Both the position numbers and the translations under genes were made by a program. From Rehmannia glutinosa (Eukaryota; Streptophyta; Magnoliopsida; Lamiales; Orobanchaceae), in NCBI GenBank assembly GCA_016081115.2, contig CM071931.1, forward strand, positions 30,914,317 to 30,978,316: a stretch of DNA of 64,000 bases, written 5' to 3'. Position 1 is the first letter of the stretch. Each line of letters starts with the position of its first letter. The notes under the pieces are model-generated. The model had not been told where the DNA came from, ran no database searches, and saw nothing but the letters and a program-made list of their open reading frames with translations. Shown one piece after another: positions 32,870 through 44,647 of this stretch.

Positions 32870-35800
32870 CTTGATTTCACTAAATTATACTTGGAATAAT
32901 TTTTATTTTATGGTGTATGTTAATGACACTTATTTTCACTTCTTTACCCTTTGTCGATTTCTTCGACTTTTAACGCGGGCTTTTAACCGGTTCAACTTGT
33001 TCTTGAGTAACTAACTAATAAAACTCTTTTAGCATAACATATGTATTTTTATTTTTTAAAATTTTCGAAATTAAGATTTATATATTTCAAAATAATTGTA
33101 TAATTTAAATTAATTACTTGATTGATATTTTTTTTCTAGTACTATTGATTTAAAATTTTATTTGGTACCTTAGATTTTAAGTGATGATACTACACTTGGG
33201 AATTATTAGACACCTTATTACTTAGATGACTCATTAAATAAGTGATTATGGAATTGATAAGTGATTATGATATTTATAAGTGGGATTTCGGACATAATTG
33301 GTACCAACTATCACCAACCAACTTGAGACAAAAAAAAAAAAAAAGAAGGAAAATGAGATTTGGAGGGGATGGGTCGTCCATCATGTGGTATGAATCAAGA
33401 TGACTTTTTAAAATTAGAACACCCATCAATTCTTGTAGTTTATTCCCCATTTTACCACTCCATCCTATTTTATTCACCCCATTTCCCCACCTTCTTATTC
33501 TTTATCACATTCAAACCTTCAAGCTTGACTAACCCATTCCCTTGACCCATTTTGTCCCCATGAAAGACACACCAACAAACAAATAGGACAAAAAAAAAAT
33601 AAAGAATGTGTGTGTGTTTGTAGGTTGTACACGGCCATTATGGCCAAAGTGGAAGAAAAATATTCATTTGGTCACTTCAATTCATCTCACTCTCTCATTT
33701 CCTCTCCAAAGTAATCCTAACACATAGAAAACTTTCTCTCTAAACCAAAACACAAAATTCTCCATTCTTAAACTCAAAGGACCGAAAACTTGAGTCAAGG
33801 TAAGAAAAATTTTGTTCTTTCATCTTCATCTTGTCTTCTTGAAATCTCTAAGCCTATCTCCTTCATTTACTAACTTGGTGAATTTTTATCTTTTGAGATA
33901 CAAACATAAGCTCACATCTTCATGAACTTAAGGAAAACAAGATTTGGTCATTAGCTTGAAGAGGACCTTCAAGCAATTTCTAGAAACAAGACTACAAGGT
34001 AAGAATTTGAGCTTGTAGCACCTTCTTCTTCTTCCCCTTAAAAATTCGAATTTTTGACTCCACCATTTTCACTTTTGGAGGTTTAGGGGCTGACCTTAGA
34101 AGCCTTGTTTGAGGGTGAACAAGATAATTATTTTTTTGACCTCCTACTTGACAAAATTTCCCACTACACAAGGTAATTGTAGTACTTGACTATTTCTTCC
34201 TTCTTCTTTCTTCTTGTTTTAATTCTCTATTTCCTAACCCCATTTTGTTTTTGTTATTTCTTGACTTACGGGCTGACCTAAGTGAGATTATTACCAAGTG
34301 TGGTTCTCCTTCTTTTTTTTTTCACCAACAATTCAATTTATAAGGTGAGATTACATTAGGTGCTTTTGTTAAAATGCATGTAGAATTTTGATCATGAGCC
34401 CTTGGGATATATAATTTATGTATTGCATGTTAATTTTATGTATCAAGTCATGAAATTTCTCAAGTGTTGCTCAAAAATTGCTAATTATTGAACTTTAGGT
34501 GCATGCATGTACAATTTAATATTCTATTTGATGAATTCTTGTATGAATTGGACATGCATGTGTATGATCTTTGAAATCCATGTTTTGGATGACTTATAAC
34601 CTGGACAAGTCGAGCATAATTGATTAAATTTCAATTTTGGACATAAAAATACAAAAATGGAAAGTTGGTGGACTAAATTGCAACAAAATAAAATTTAAAG
34701 GACCCCTCTGCAAATTTCGAATTTTGGGACTGTACTCAGGTTCAAAAATGACTTTTGGACATTTTAATAAAGTTTTAAGAGTTTTAAGATAAATAAAATC
34801 AACCTTTAAAAGCCCAAGGACTAGATTGTAAAATTTTAGAATTTTGAGGGCTACTTTGTAATTTTTGAAATTGTACCAGACCTTACTTTCAAAATTTGAA
34901 ATTTTCACTCTTAAGGGACTGAAAATGAAATATTTTAAATGTATTCAAAAAATCCAAGTGTTTAGAGCTTGAAAAGTAATTTTACTAAAATTGAGGGGCT
35001 AAAGTGTGAAAGATTAAACTTGAGGACCCAAATGAAATTTTCAGGACTTATGCAGCCCATGCACCTGGAAATACTAATATAACTATAACATAATTATATT
35101 ATGGACCCAAGGTTCAAATTTCATAACAATTGGACCCCTAAAAACCTTAAAGGCAATTATTTCAAAATGGGACAAAAATGAGATTTTCAAAAGTTAAAGG
35201 ACCTACACTTATTTATTTTAAAAACTGCTTTTGTCCCAATATCCTACTAACCTTAGTGACATTTTTCAACTAGAATCACATTAAAAGCCCTTCCGGTTTG
35301 TGAGTTCCGATTATTTTAAACTTAAGGCCCGAAATGACAATTTTAACAAATTTGGGGCCAATGTGAGAATTTTATAAAAACTCGACCTCAAAACTTTAAA
35401 AACCTGAATCTCTAAACAATTTAGAGATTTTAGGAACTGATCTCATAATTGTTCAAGGTCGAGATATTTAATTATTCAAATCTTAACCCAAAAGTATTGG
35501 TTCTTACAAAACGGGGCTAATTGTAAATTTCTTTTTATCAAGGACCTAATTCAAATTATTTTCCTTTTACCAAAACAGCCCTGGACCCTCTGATTTTAAT
35601 TATTAAATTAAAATATTGTATTTTCTCAAAAACCCCTTGACTTATCGGATCGTCTTGACCGATTAATACCCGATCGCGGAACGACTTCCTCGTCTTGCGA
35701 TTTTGAATCTATAACGGGACTTATGTTCCACCTAATCTTTCAAGATATCAAAGCTTGCTTATCCTTCCGATAATCGTCTTCATCCAATAACTCTACCAAC

Positions 35801-36260
35801 GCCATAATTGCCACTCGCGTTTTTCAAAAACTTTCTTTCAATCTTAACCAAAGGGCGTAGGAATCGTCTGAATCAATAATACTGATTCGCTGGTTGACTA
35901 CTACGAACTTGTATTTACTTTCCGCCGAGTCAACTTGGTGTGTCGAGCTCACGATCGGAATGGATACATCGGGGATGGAACAAACGGGCAGCTATTGATG
36001 ACAGCCGCTATTCCACTCTTCCGCCCCATCGCCCTAATCCCCAATGGCGGGGATGGAGTTGTCGAGGAAGCGGGTCGTAGTACTTGAGGTATAATCATGA
36101 TTATGACAAATCCGAGCCTCACAAGCTCCACTGTGGATTTCATCTTTGCCTATGGAGCGATAAGGTGACAGGTCTTGGACCATCTTTCTCGGGGAGTTAC
36201 AAGGAAGAACGAAGGAATTGTTGTATGATCCACACGATTCTGGAGTTAATCGGACCCGTT

Positions 36261-36450
36261 TGGTTGGCGCTACAAATCCGTACGCAACCGCTACTTGTAT
36301 TGCATTGGTTGGCGCTACAAATTCGTACGCAACCGCTACTTGTATTGCATTAGTTGGCGCTACAAATCCGTACGCAACCGCTACTTGTATTGCATTGGTT
36401 GGCGCTATAAATCCGTACGCAACCATTAATTGTCTTGCATAGGATTGGCG
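36261..36450 (+). repeat. 45-bp tandem repeat, five units, in solo LTR
   Basis: Units start at 36261, 36306, 36351 and 36396, with a last diverged one near 36442. Each contains TTGGCGCTACAAATCCGTAC. Because 45 is a multiple of three, several frames stay open (for example VAYGFVAPTNAIQ repeats); these are not proteins. Confidence 0.93.
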
Positions 36451-37128
36451 TTACATTCCGTACGCAATCCTACCTGTCTTGCCTGAATCACATAGTGCTT
36501 GTGTGACCACGAACTGTTTTCTTAAACTGTATAAGTATATTACTTAAGTATATATTTTATCACGGCGCTTGTGGACCGTGTGTGAATTCATGCATCATAT
36601 CTCACGCCTTTTCATACAATTTGGGGCCACACTTGCACACGATCACCCCATCCACTGAGATTTCTGTCTCATCCCCTCCTGTTTTCTAACCTTTAGATGA
36701 GGACGTCATTGAAGATGCTGAACCGACTACGGATTGAGCCCTTGTACCCCGTCTGTTGGATTCACTACCTGTTGTTGTTGTTGATGGACTCGTTTCTTGT
36801 TATTGTCGTTGGACTCTTTTATTTTTTTGTCATTCCGGTCTGTAACTAAAGGGCGTAGGACCCTTTGACTATTAAGTTATTATTTTTAGTTGATTTTCGG
36901 GGATGTAATTTGGATGTTTGTTGGACTATAATTTGTAATTCGTACTTGTTTTGTATTTCCGCTGCTATTTGACTCTGTTTCATTGGGTTTTCGTTGATAT
37001 TCGTCTAGACTGTTGGTTTATTTGTATTTAAGTTGTGGATCGTCGTCGTGTCCCCGTCTGGGCGTGACAAATATAATAAGCAAAAAGAGCGAGAAAATAA
37101 AAGTTCCGGACTTCTGCTATTATATATA

Positions 37129-37155
37129 CTAGTTTTTACCCGTGCGATGCACGGG
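37129..37155 (-). other. Helitron 3' terminus (hairpin plus CTAG)
   Basis: On the minus strand the hairpin CCCGTGC-ATC-GCACGGG is followed 6 bases later by CTAG and then T. This matches the Helitron 3' rule of a short GC hairpin just before CTRR, with insertion before a T. Confidence 0.82.
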
Positions 37156-39063
37156 GTATATATATGTGAGACATGTGTTTTATACTGTTAAATTACATTT
37201 TTCTAATAGTTTTATGAATTCTATATTTCTATATCATTCATTTAGGGATGTCAACATCTTGAACCATCCCCGTTGGTAACCGAATAGAATTGAATATGAA
37301 ATCCCCAACTAATTCGAGGATGGGAGCGGGGATGAGGATTCCTCGCTTTTCTAGAACCAGGGATGGGACATGGATGATATTTGTATCCATGTCCCCTTTC
37401 CATTTTGATTTGTTAAATAGAAATTGTCCGTTCCATCCTGATTATCTCAACATGTATATTGTATTTATCTATTATTGATGTTAATTGTATTTATAATTTT
37501 TTATTTAGTTAATTCTAAAAACTAAATCCAAGAATCTTTACAATTTTTACATGTTCTTTACATGTTCTTATTCTTTATTTTACAAATTATAAATTTATGT
37601 TATCTATGTTTTAAAAATATAGTGATAGCAAAAGATTTAAAATATAAAGATAATGAATTTGGTTATAAATCATACGATTAAATAATAAAAATAAATTATT
37701 ATAAATTACAAAATAAAATCTCTTTAAATAAAAAATAATATTTGTTGTGTGAATATGAATTGTATCAATTTGTAGAACATGTTTATCTATAAGAAATTAA
37801 AAGTTTGGAAAAAAAATTAACAACCCAATTTTGATTGTTTTTTAATACCCCGATGATGAATATTTAATAAATTGTATTTTCAATACAATCAATAGTAAAA
37901 TTATTTCTAATTCTAATATTTTTTTGGGTTTAGAAAGCTAAACAATTGTCAAAATCATTAAAGGAATTAACAAAAACCATGTTTTATATATAGCAACACA
38001 ATTTTAAGGGATTAAATATTAAAAAATAAATTATTTAATTTTTATATATACACATATATCAAATAATTATAAATATGTAATCCCAATTGTACAAATTTGA
38101 GACTTGAATATCAAAATACAGTGATAAATAGAAAAATTATTTGTATTAAAATGAAAAGTACATTAATATATAAGAAATATAATTGCATATTAAATAAATC
38201 TTAATTTTCTTCTTATGTAAATATATATAATATTGTGTATGGATATATGTGATATATAAAATTTGTATACATATTTTGAGATATTTTTTTTAATCAAAAT
38301 AAATATTTTTAATTGAATTTAATCATATTAAATATAAATATAATTATTAAAAAATATGCTAACCTCAAATAATAACTATATAAATATCATAATTAGCCAA
38401 ATATATGAATATACAAATTGATGTATAATAGCCTGAATGCATAAATATTAAAGTCCATTATAAATTATATAATAATGAGTAAATATTTCTTATATTTTTA
38501 TATTTATTATATATTTATTTTATATATGCAATATAGTTGTCAAATTGAAGACCGTGAAAAATTGATTAATTTGATATATACTATATATAAAAAAAGGATC
38601 AAAAATAAAAAAGTTATTAATTTTTTAAAAAATAAAAAGATAAATACAAGAATCAATGTAGTACACATATATTTGAAAAATTAATTTTAAATAATTATAT
38701 TTTTTATATCATTTTAAAAAGTGATTATTTAAAGAAAGTTGACTACGAAAAATAATGAAATACCCAATATTTTTCATGAACTACTATTTATAGCACAAAA
38801 AAATGGGCGGGAAAGTCTTCACATACTATTTTCAGAAGCGGTTGTTATTATATATATTACGAAAAAATCGGGGTCGAGTTGGATCCATCTAACGGAAAGA
38901 CCCATTAGACGGTCTGACAAGAGTTTTGTGTTGATAAATTACAATAATTTTGGATAACAAAATATCTTTCCTTTTAAAAATAAATATTTCCAACACGTGT
39001 ATAATATTTAATTCTAAATAGACACACCTAAATTAAAACGTCAATGCATACTATAATTAAGAG
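37156..39063. other. AT-rich interior of Helitron-A
   Basis: No gene is seen. Frames at 38475 and 38739 are low-complexity and unlike known proteins. The stretch 38871-38930 (AGACCCATTAGACGGTCTGA) resembles common plant MITE ends with GACGGTCT motifs, but no partner end was found. Confidence 0.5.
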
Positions 39064-42000
39064 TGTCACGCCCCAGACGGGGACGCGATGATGATCCACA
39101 ACTTAAATACAAATAAACCAAACAGTCTAGACGAATATCAACGAAAACCCAATGAAACAGAGTCAAATATCAGCGGAAATAAAGAACAAGTACGAGTTAC
39201 AACTTACAGTCCAACAAACATCCAAATTACATCCCCGAAATCAACTAAAGATAACAACTTAATAGTCAAAGGGTCCTACGCCCCTTCAGTTACAAACCAT
39301 AATGAAAAGAGAATAAAAGAGTCCAACAGGAAATACAAGAAATAAGTCCAGCAACAACAACAACAACAACAGGTAGTAAGTCCAACAAGCGGAGCACAGG
39401 AGCTCAGTCCGTGGTAGGTTCAACATTTTCAACAAAGTCCTCATCTAAAGGTTAGAAAACAGGAGGGGATGAGACCGAAATCTCAGTCGATGGGGTGATC
39501 GTGTGCAAGTGTGGCGATATATAGTTAATGCGAGAATCAGTTGTATGAAAACGCGTGAGATATGATGCATGAATTCACACACAGGCCACAAGCGTCGTGA
39601 TAAAATATTTAAGTAATATACTTATACAGTTTAAGAAAACAGTTCGTGGTCACACAAACACTATGTGATTCAGGCAAGACAGGTAGGATTGCATTTTAAT
39701 GTAACGCCAATCCTATGCAAGACAATTAATGATTGCGTATGGATTTGTAGCGCCAACCAATACAATACAAGTAGCGGTTGCGTACGAATTTGTAGCGCCA
39801 ACCAAACGGGTTCGATTAACTTCAGAATCGTGTGGATCAGACAGTGATTCTTTCGTTCTTCCTTGTAACTCCCCGAGCAAGATGGTCCAAGACCTGTCAC
39901 CTTATCGCTCCATAAGCAAAGACAAAAATCCACAGTGGAGATAGCAAGGCTCGGATTTGTCATAATCATGATTATACCTCAAGTACTACGACCCGCTTCC
40001 CTTGGACAAACTCCATCTCTCAGTTGCGGGATTAGGACGATGGGGCCGGAAGAGTGGAATAGCAGTCGAGCTGCCCGGTTCCATTCCCAAGTTGACTCAG
40101 ACAGGAAAGTAAAAACAAGTTCAGGTAGTCAACCAGGCAGTCGAGTATTATTGATTTAGGGAACCAGTTCAGGAAAATTTTCGAAAATCGCGAGTGGCAA
40201 TTATGGCGTTGGTGGAGTTATTGGGATGAAGATGATTATCGGGAAGATAGGCAATCTTCGATATCTTGAAAGATTAGGTGGAACATAAGTCCCGTTAGAG
40301 ATTCAAAATCGGAAGACGAGGAAGTCGCCCCGCGAGCGAGTATTAATCGGTCAAGACGATCCTTTAGGTCAAGGGGTTTTTGAGAAAAAATAAAATATTT
40401 TAATTAATAATTAAAGTCAGAGGGTCCAGGGCTGTTTTAGTCAAAGGAAAATAATTTGAGTTAGGTTCTTGATAAAAGAAAATTTGCAATTAGCCCCGTT
40501 TTATAAAAACCAATACTTTTGGGTTTAAAAATTGAATAACTAACTATCCCGACCTTGAAACATTATGAGGTCAGTTCCTAAATTCTCTAAACTGTTCAGA
40601 GATTCAGGTTTTTAAAGTTTTGAGGTCGAGTTTTTATAAAATTCTCCCATTGGCCCCAAATTTATTAAAATTGTCATTTTGGACCCTAAGTTTAAAATAA
40701 TTGGAACTCACAAACCGGAAGGGATTTTAATGTGATTAGAGTTGAAAAACGTCACTAAGGTTAGTTGGATATTGGGACAAAAGCAGTTTTAAAAATAAAT
40801 AAGTGTAGGTCCTTTAACTATTGAAAATCTCATTTTTGTCCCAATTTGAAATAATTGCCTTTAAGGCTTTTAGGGGTCCAATTGTTATGAAATTTGAACC
40901 TTGGGTCCAAAATATAATTAAGGTATAGTTAAATTAGTAATTTCAGGTACATGGGCTGTATAAGTCCTGGAAATGTGATTTGGGTCCTCAAGTTTCATCT
41001 TTTACAATTTAGTCCCTCAATTTTAGTAAAATTACTTTCCAAGCTCTAAACACTTGGATTTTTGAAATACATTTAAAATATGTCATTTCCAGTCCCTTAA
41101 GAGTTAAAATTTCAAATTTTGAAATTAAGGTCTGGTACAGTTTCAGAAATTGCAAAGTAGCCCTTAAACTTCTAAAATTTTACAATCTAGTCCTTGGGCT
41201 TTTAAATGTTGATTTTATTTATCTTAAAACTCTTAAAACTTTATCAAAATGTCCAAAAGTCATTTTTTAACCTGAGTACAGTCCCAAAATTTGAAATTTG
41301 CAGAGGGGTCCCTTAAGTTTTATTTTCTTGCAATTAAGTCCACCAACTTTCTATTTTTGCATTTTAAGTCCAAAAATTGAAATTTTATCAATTATGCTCG
41401 ACTTGTCCTGGTTATAAGTCATACAAAACATGGATTTCAAGGATCATACACATGCATGTTCATTTCATACAAGAATTCATCAAATGGAACATTAAGTTGT
41501 ACATGCATGCACCTAAATTTCCATAAATAGCATTTTTGAGCAACACTTGAGAAATTTCATAACTTGATACATAAAATTAACTTGCAATACATAAATATAC
41601 ATATCTCAAGTGCTCATGATCAAAACACTACATGCATTTAGCAAAAATCCCTAGAAGTTGAAAGCATTTTTCCACCCACCTTAAATTTGGAGATTTGTGA
41701 AATAAAAAGATAAATTTCACAACTTGGTATGAGGTCACATAGGTCAGCCCCTAAGTCAAGAAATATCAAAATTTAGAGTTAGGAAAATGAGTGAAAAATT
41801 ATGAAGAAAAAGAAGAAGATAAGAAAATTGGAAATACTACACCTTACCTTGTGTAGTAAGTGATTTGGAAATAGTTGAAGCTTCAAATTTTGAATTTTTG
41901 GTTCACCTTCAAAATCACCTAAGGTCAGCCCTTATTTCTCAAAAATGAAAAAGGGGTGTTAAAATTTGAAGAAAATAGGAAGAAAAAGAGAGAAGGGCTC

Positions 42001-43276
42001 TAGTGTCCAAATCTTACCTTGTAGTCCAATTTCTCTAACAATTATTCTTCAAGTCTTCTAAATTGACCACCATGCATGCATGTCTTCAAGAAGTCTTCTA
42101 AGTACCTCAAAATCTAAATTTCAAACTTAAATTAAGAAGAGAAGGTGATGAGTTGTAATATATCAAGTTGAATTGAGGAATGAAATTTCTTACCTTTGAG
42201 ATAGGGGGATTCGAATTTTTGGATTTGAGTAGGAAGAATGTTTGTTTTTGTTTAGATGTTTGAAGAAAGAAGGAGTGTTTGATGATATTAAGAAGATGTT
42301 CTTGAAGGTATGAAGGTATGCTTGAAGGTGTGAAAGACTTGTGTTTGAAGATTTGAAGATGTGAAGAAATGGTTCTTGAAGGTTTGAAGATATGAAGAAT
42401 TGTTGTTTGAAGATTTGAAGATATGAAGGATTGATGTTTGAAGATTTGAAGATATGAAGGATTCTTAGGGAGAGATTAGAGAGAATTAGGAGAATTAGTT
42501 AGAAGATTAAAATATGTTGGATGAAATAAACAAATTTTGCTCATTTTTTGCCATATTGGCCGTCCACTTTGAGAGGGAGGGGGAGAAATTTTTTGTTAAA
42601 TTTGTGTCTTGAATTTTGCTTCTTGCATTGGAGACATTTTGGTGGTCAAAGGTATGGACATGAGATGGGTTTGAATGGAATATTGGGAAGACTCCAACAT
42701 GTTGGAAGATTTAATATTAAAGAATTTATGTATAAGATAATGCGTATAATGTTTGAATTAATGGTGTAATTATACACAAGATGACTAATATAAGGTTTAA
42801 GTGTACAAGAGTTGGGAGATATTTCTACACCAAAAAAATCCCATCATTGTCGTCCACCTAGGGGTATAGTGGTAATTCCATATATTTTTTTTTGTCCCAA
42901 ATTTGATGATAATAGATGAATAATATCAATCTCCAAATTAATTACTGATTTCCTTGATCACTTATAAGTCTCATGATCACTTAATCTAAATCAAATTCTT
43001 AATTCTATAAGGTAAAAGTCTCTAAAATAAATAGTCTCTTAAAATTCTAAGGTGACTAATAAATACAAGAATAGTAATAATGATCAATCAAGGGATCATA
43101 AATGCGAAATAGAATTAGTAAATGATCATGATCACAAGTAATAAATAAAAATAAAATTAAATGCAAAATATATATTATTAATATTTACCCATCAAAGTGA
43201 CGCGGTAAAATAGTCGATCAAATACAAAGACAACAAAAGGATCAATTACATGCTCGGAAAAATCGAGGGCTTCACA
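39064..43276 (-). mobile_element. Gypsy-A family solo LTR, reverse orientation
   Basis: Plus-strand ends TGTCACGCCCC and GAGGGCTTCACA are bordered by the exact TSD AAGAG (39059-39063 and 43277-43281). The whole length aligns with the reverse complement of the Gypsy-A LTRs, including three 45-bp units (about 39690-39810). No interior is present. It is inserted in Helitron-A. Confidence 0.95.
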
Positions 43277-43430
43277 AAGAGTAGAAAAATTAATGATATA
43301 ATTATAAAGATATTTGACATATATATCCATTTTGCTTTTTTATTTTTCATTAAAAAATATCTAATTTATTTTTTAGCAAGTGCAAATAGGCGGGAAAATA
43401 AATTTGGAAACATGTTTGTTATTATATATA

Positions 43431-43458
43431 CTAGTGTGCTGGCCCGTGCGATGCACGG
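43431..43458 (-). other. Helitron 3' terminus (hairpin plus CTAG) of Helitron-Z
   Basis: On the minus strand CCGTGC-ATC-GCACGG is followed 9 bases later by CTAG and then T. The helicase stop codon (58153) lies about 185 bp upstream once Gypsy-B is removed, which is a normal spacing for a Helitron. Confidence 0.82.
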
Positions 43459-43980
43459 AAGATGTTAAGTTAAATCTTATGATATGTGAATCATATGTTG
43501 TCTGTTTGTTGAATTATATAATTTGAACGGATATACAAAACAATTGTAAACAACCAAAAAAAAATAAAAACGATTTGGAACAAATTTTTCAAATTAAAAC
43601 TGTAAGACCCATCGACTAAACTCGAGATATTCTAGGTATTTATCTTATTTGGTGGTATACTTTAATTTTTATAGCTATATATATATATATATTTTTTTTC
43701 TCTTAACTAATTATGACTTTATTTTATAATTTTATTTGTTCATATGAGTTAGAATTTATATTTTATCATTTTATAACTAAATATTTAATCTGATATATTA
43801 TATAATTGCATACTTTTATATATTCATTTCTTTTGGACTTATCCTATTAAAGCTCTAGCCCAAAAAAACCTTTGACCCATTTTGTTGACCCCATTTTCAT
43901 ATTTTTTTTAAGCCTTGTTTTTTGTCAAGCCTAGCCCATCTTCAAGCCCAACCCAAACCAAAAGGCTATCCACTTAGGAC

Positions 43981-44446
43981 TAGGGATGATAATGGGTCGG
44001 GTACGAGACCCGACCCACTACGAAGATGCAATACCCATACCCATAACCGCTCGACCCATACCCACCCGACCCATACCCGTGTCTTGTGAGTAAGACCCGT
44101 TAGACTCATTAGACATGCCAACTTCATATATTTGATCAAATTTTTACGATTTTCACTGAAAATAATGCATTCAAAATTTATGTTATTTATATAATTTTAT
44201 AGATATTATATGAATTATGAAATAAATACCAACATATAGAAATCAAGAGTTCTTGAACAAGAATAATACAATATATTCATCATATATATGGGTCGGGTAT
44301 GGGTCGGGTCCTACCATACCAGTTACCCGATCCATACCCGCCAAGGTCTAAAACTTAATAACCATTACCCGCCCTATACCCATTTATCGGACCCATACCC
44401 GCCCCAAATGAGGCGGGTCTCTTACCCGGACCCATTGCCATCCCTA
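43981..44446. mobile_element. hAT-type MITE (466 bp) in Gypsy-B 5' LTR
   Basis: The TIRs begin TAGGGATGATAATGGGTC and, in reverse complement at the other end, TAGGGATGGCAATGGGTC. The 8-bp TSD CTTAGGAC (43973-43980 and 44447-44454) is exact and occurs once at the empty site in the 3' LTR (near 55207). An 8-bp TSD and TA-starting TIRs fit hAT. There is no transposase; the interior repeats CCCGACCCATACCC-like motifs. Confidence 0.95.
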
Positions 44447-44456
44447 CTTAGGACCC

Positions 44457-44487
44457 CTATATATACCTTAGAACCCTAACCCTAAAC
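44457..44487 (+). promoter_or_regulatory. Gypsy-B LTR core promoter (TATA box and telo-box)
   Basis: CTATATATACC is followed by GAACCCTAACCCTAAACAC, a TATA box plus a telomere-like telo-box found in many plant promoters. The same arrangement is in the 3' LTR (about 55217-55247). In the 5' LTR the hAT MITE ends only 10 bases upstream. Confidence 0.7.
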
Positions 44488-44605
44488 ACATTTTCAGATT
44501 TTTTCACACATTTCACACACTAAAAGGTGAGGCTCTCCTCCTCCCCTCTAGCGGCGTCGGCCGCCACCACCCCACCGGCTGCCGGCCGCCGGAAAAATTC
44601 CCTCC

Positions 44606-44609
<4 letters not shown>

Positions 44610-44642
<33 letters not shown>
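44610..44642. repeat. (TA)n microsatellite
   Basis: TA tract in the 5' LTR leader. The matching site in the 3' LTR (about 55350) has only a few TA units, so it expanded after insertion. Confidence 0.95.

Positions 44643-44647
<5 letters not shown>

Larger units (their letters stand above)
29975..37069 (+). mobile_element. Gypsy-A family solo LTR with a second solo LTR nested inside
   Basis: It starts TGTGAGACCCC and ends GGGCGTGACA, and is bordered by the exact TSD AATAT (29970-29974 and 37070-37074). The sequence from about 33180 to 37069 aligns with the Gypsy-A LTR throughout. No interior is present, so it is a solo LTR left by LTR-LTR recombination. Without the nested insert it is about 4.6 kb. 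It carries five 45-bp repeat units and a TTA microsatellite near its start. Confidence 0.93.
37129..43430 (-). mobile_element. non-autonomous Helitron (Helitron-A), interrupted by a solo LTR
   Basis: The 3' end is the hairpin/CTAG at 37129-37155. The 5' end lies near 43400-43430, where GGCGGGAAAATAAATTTGG resembles the region near the start of Helitron-1 (13895-13930). Without the solo LTR (39064-43276) and one TSD copy, about 2.1 kb of AT-rich DNA remains and no Rep/helicase frame is present. The exact 5' TC was not resolved. Confidence 0.55.

Noticed and set aside
36034..36442. Repetitive frames with VAYGFVAPTNAIQ-type repeats on both strands
   Set aside because: They come from the 45-bp tandem repeat, whose length is a multiple of three and which lacks stops. 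The same DNA is noncoding LTR in the other family members.
36261..36450. CRISPR-like array
   Set aside because: The 45-bp units are contiguous, with no unique spacers, and lie in a plant LTR.
37290..37478. 62-residue frame resembling RMGAGMRIPRFSRTRDGTWM
   Set aside because: It resembles the GGGGATGAGGATTCC-type noncoding repeat ends found in MITEs, and no protein family fits.
38475..38957. Two short plus-strand frames in Helitron-A
   Set aside because: They are rich in Ile/Lys/Tyr/Asn as expected for random AT-rich DNA, with no motif.
44471..44487. Interstitial telomere repeat
   Set aside because: There are only two partial CCCTAA units, repeated at the same place in both LTRs; it is a promoter telo-box rather than a telomere remnant.
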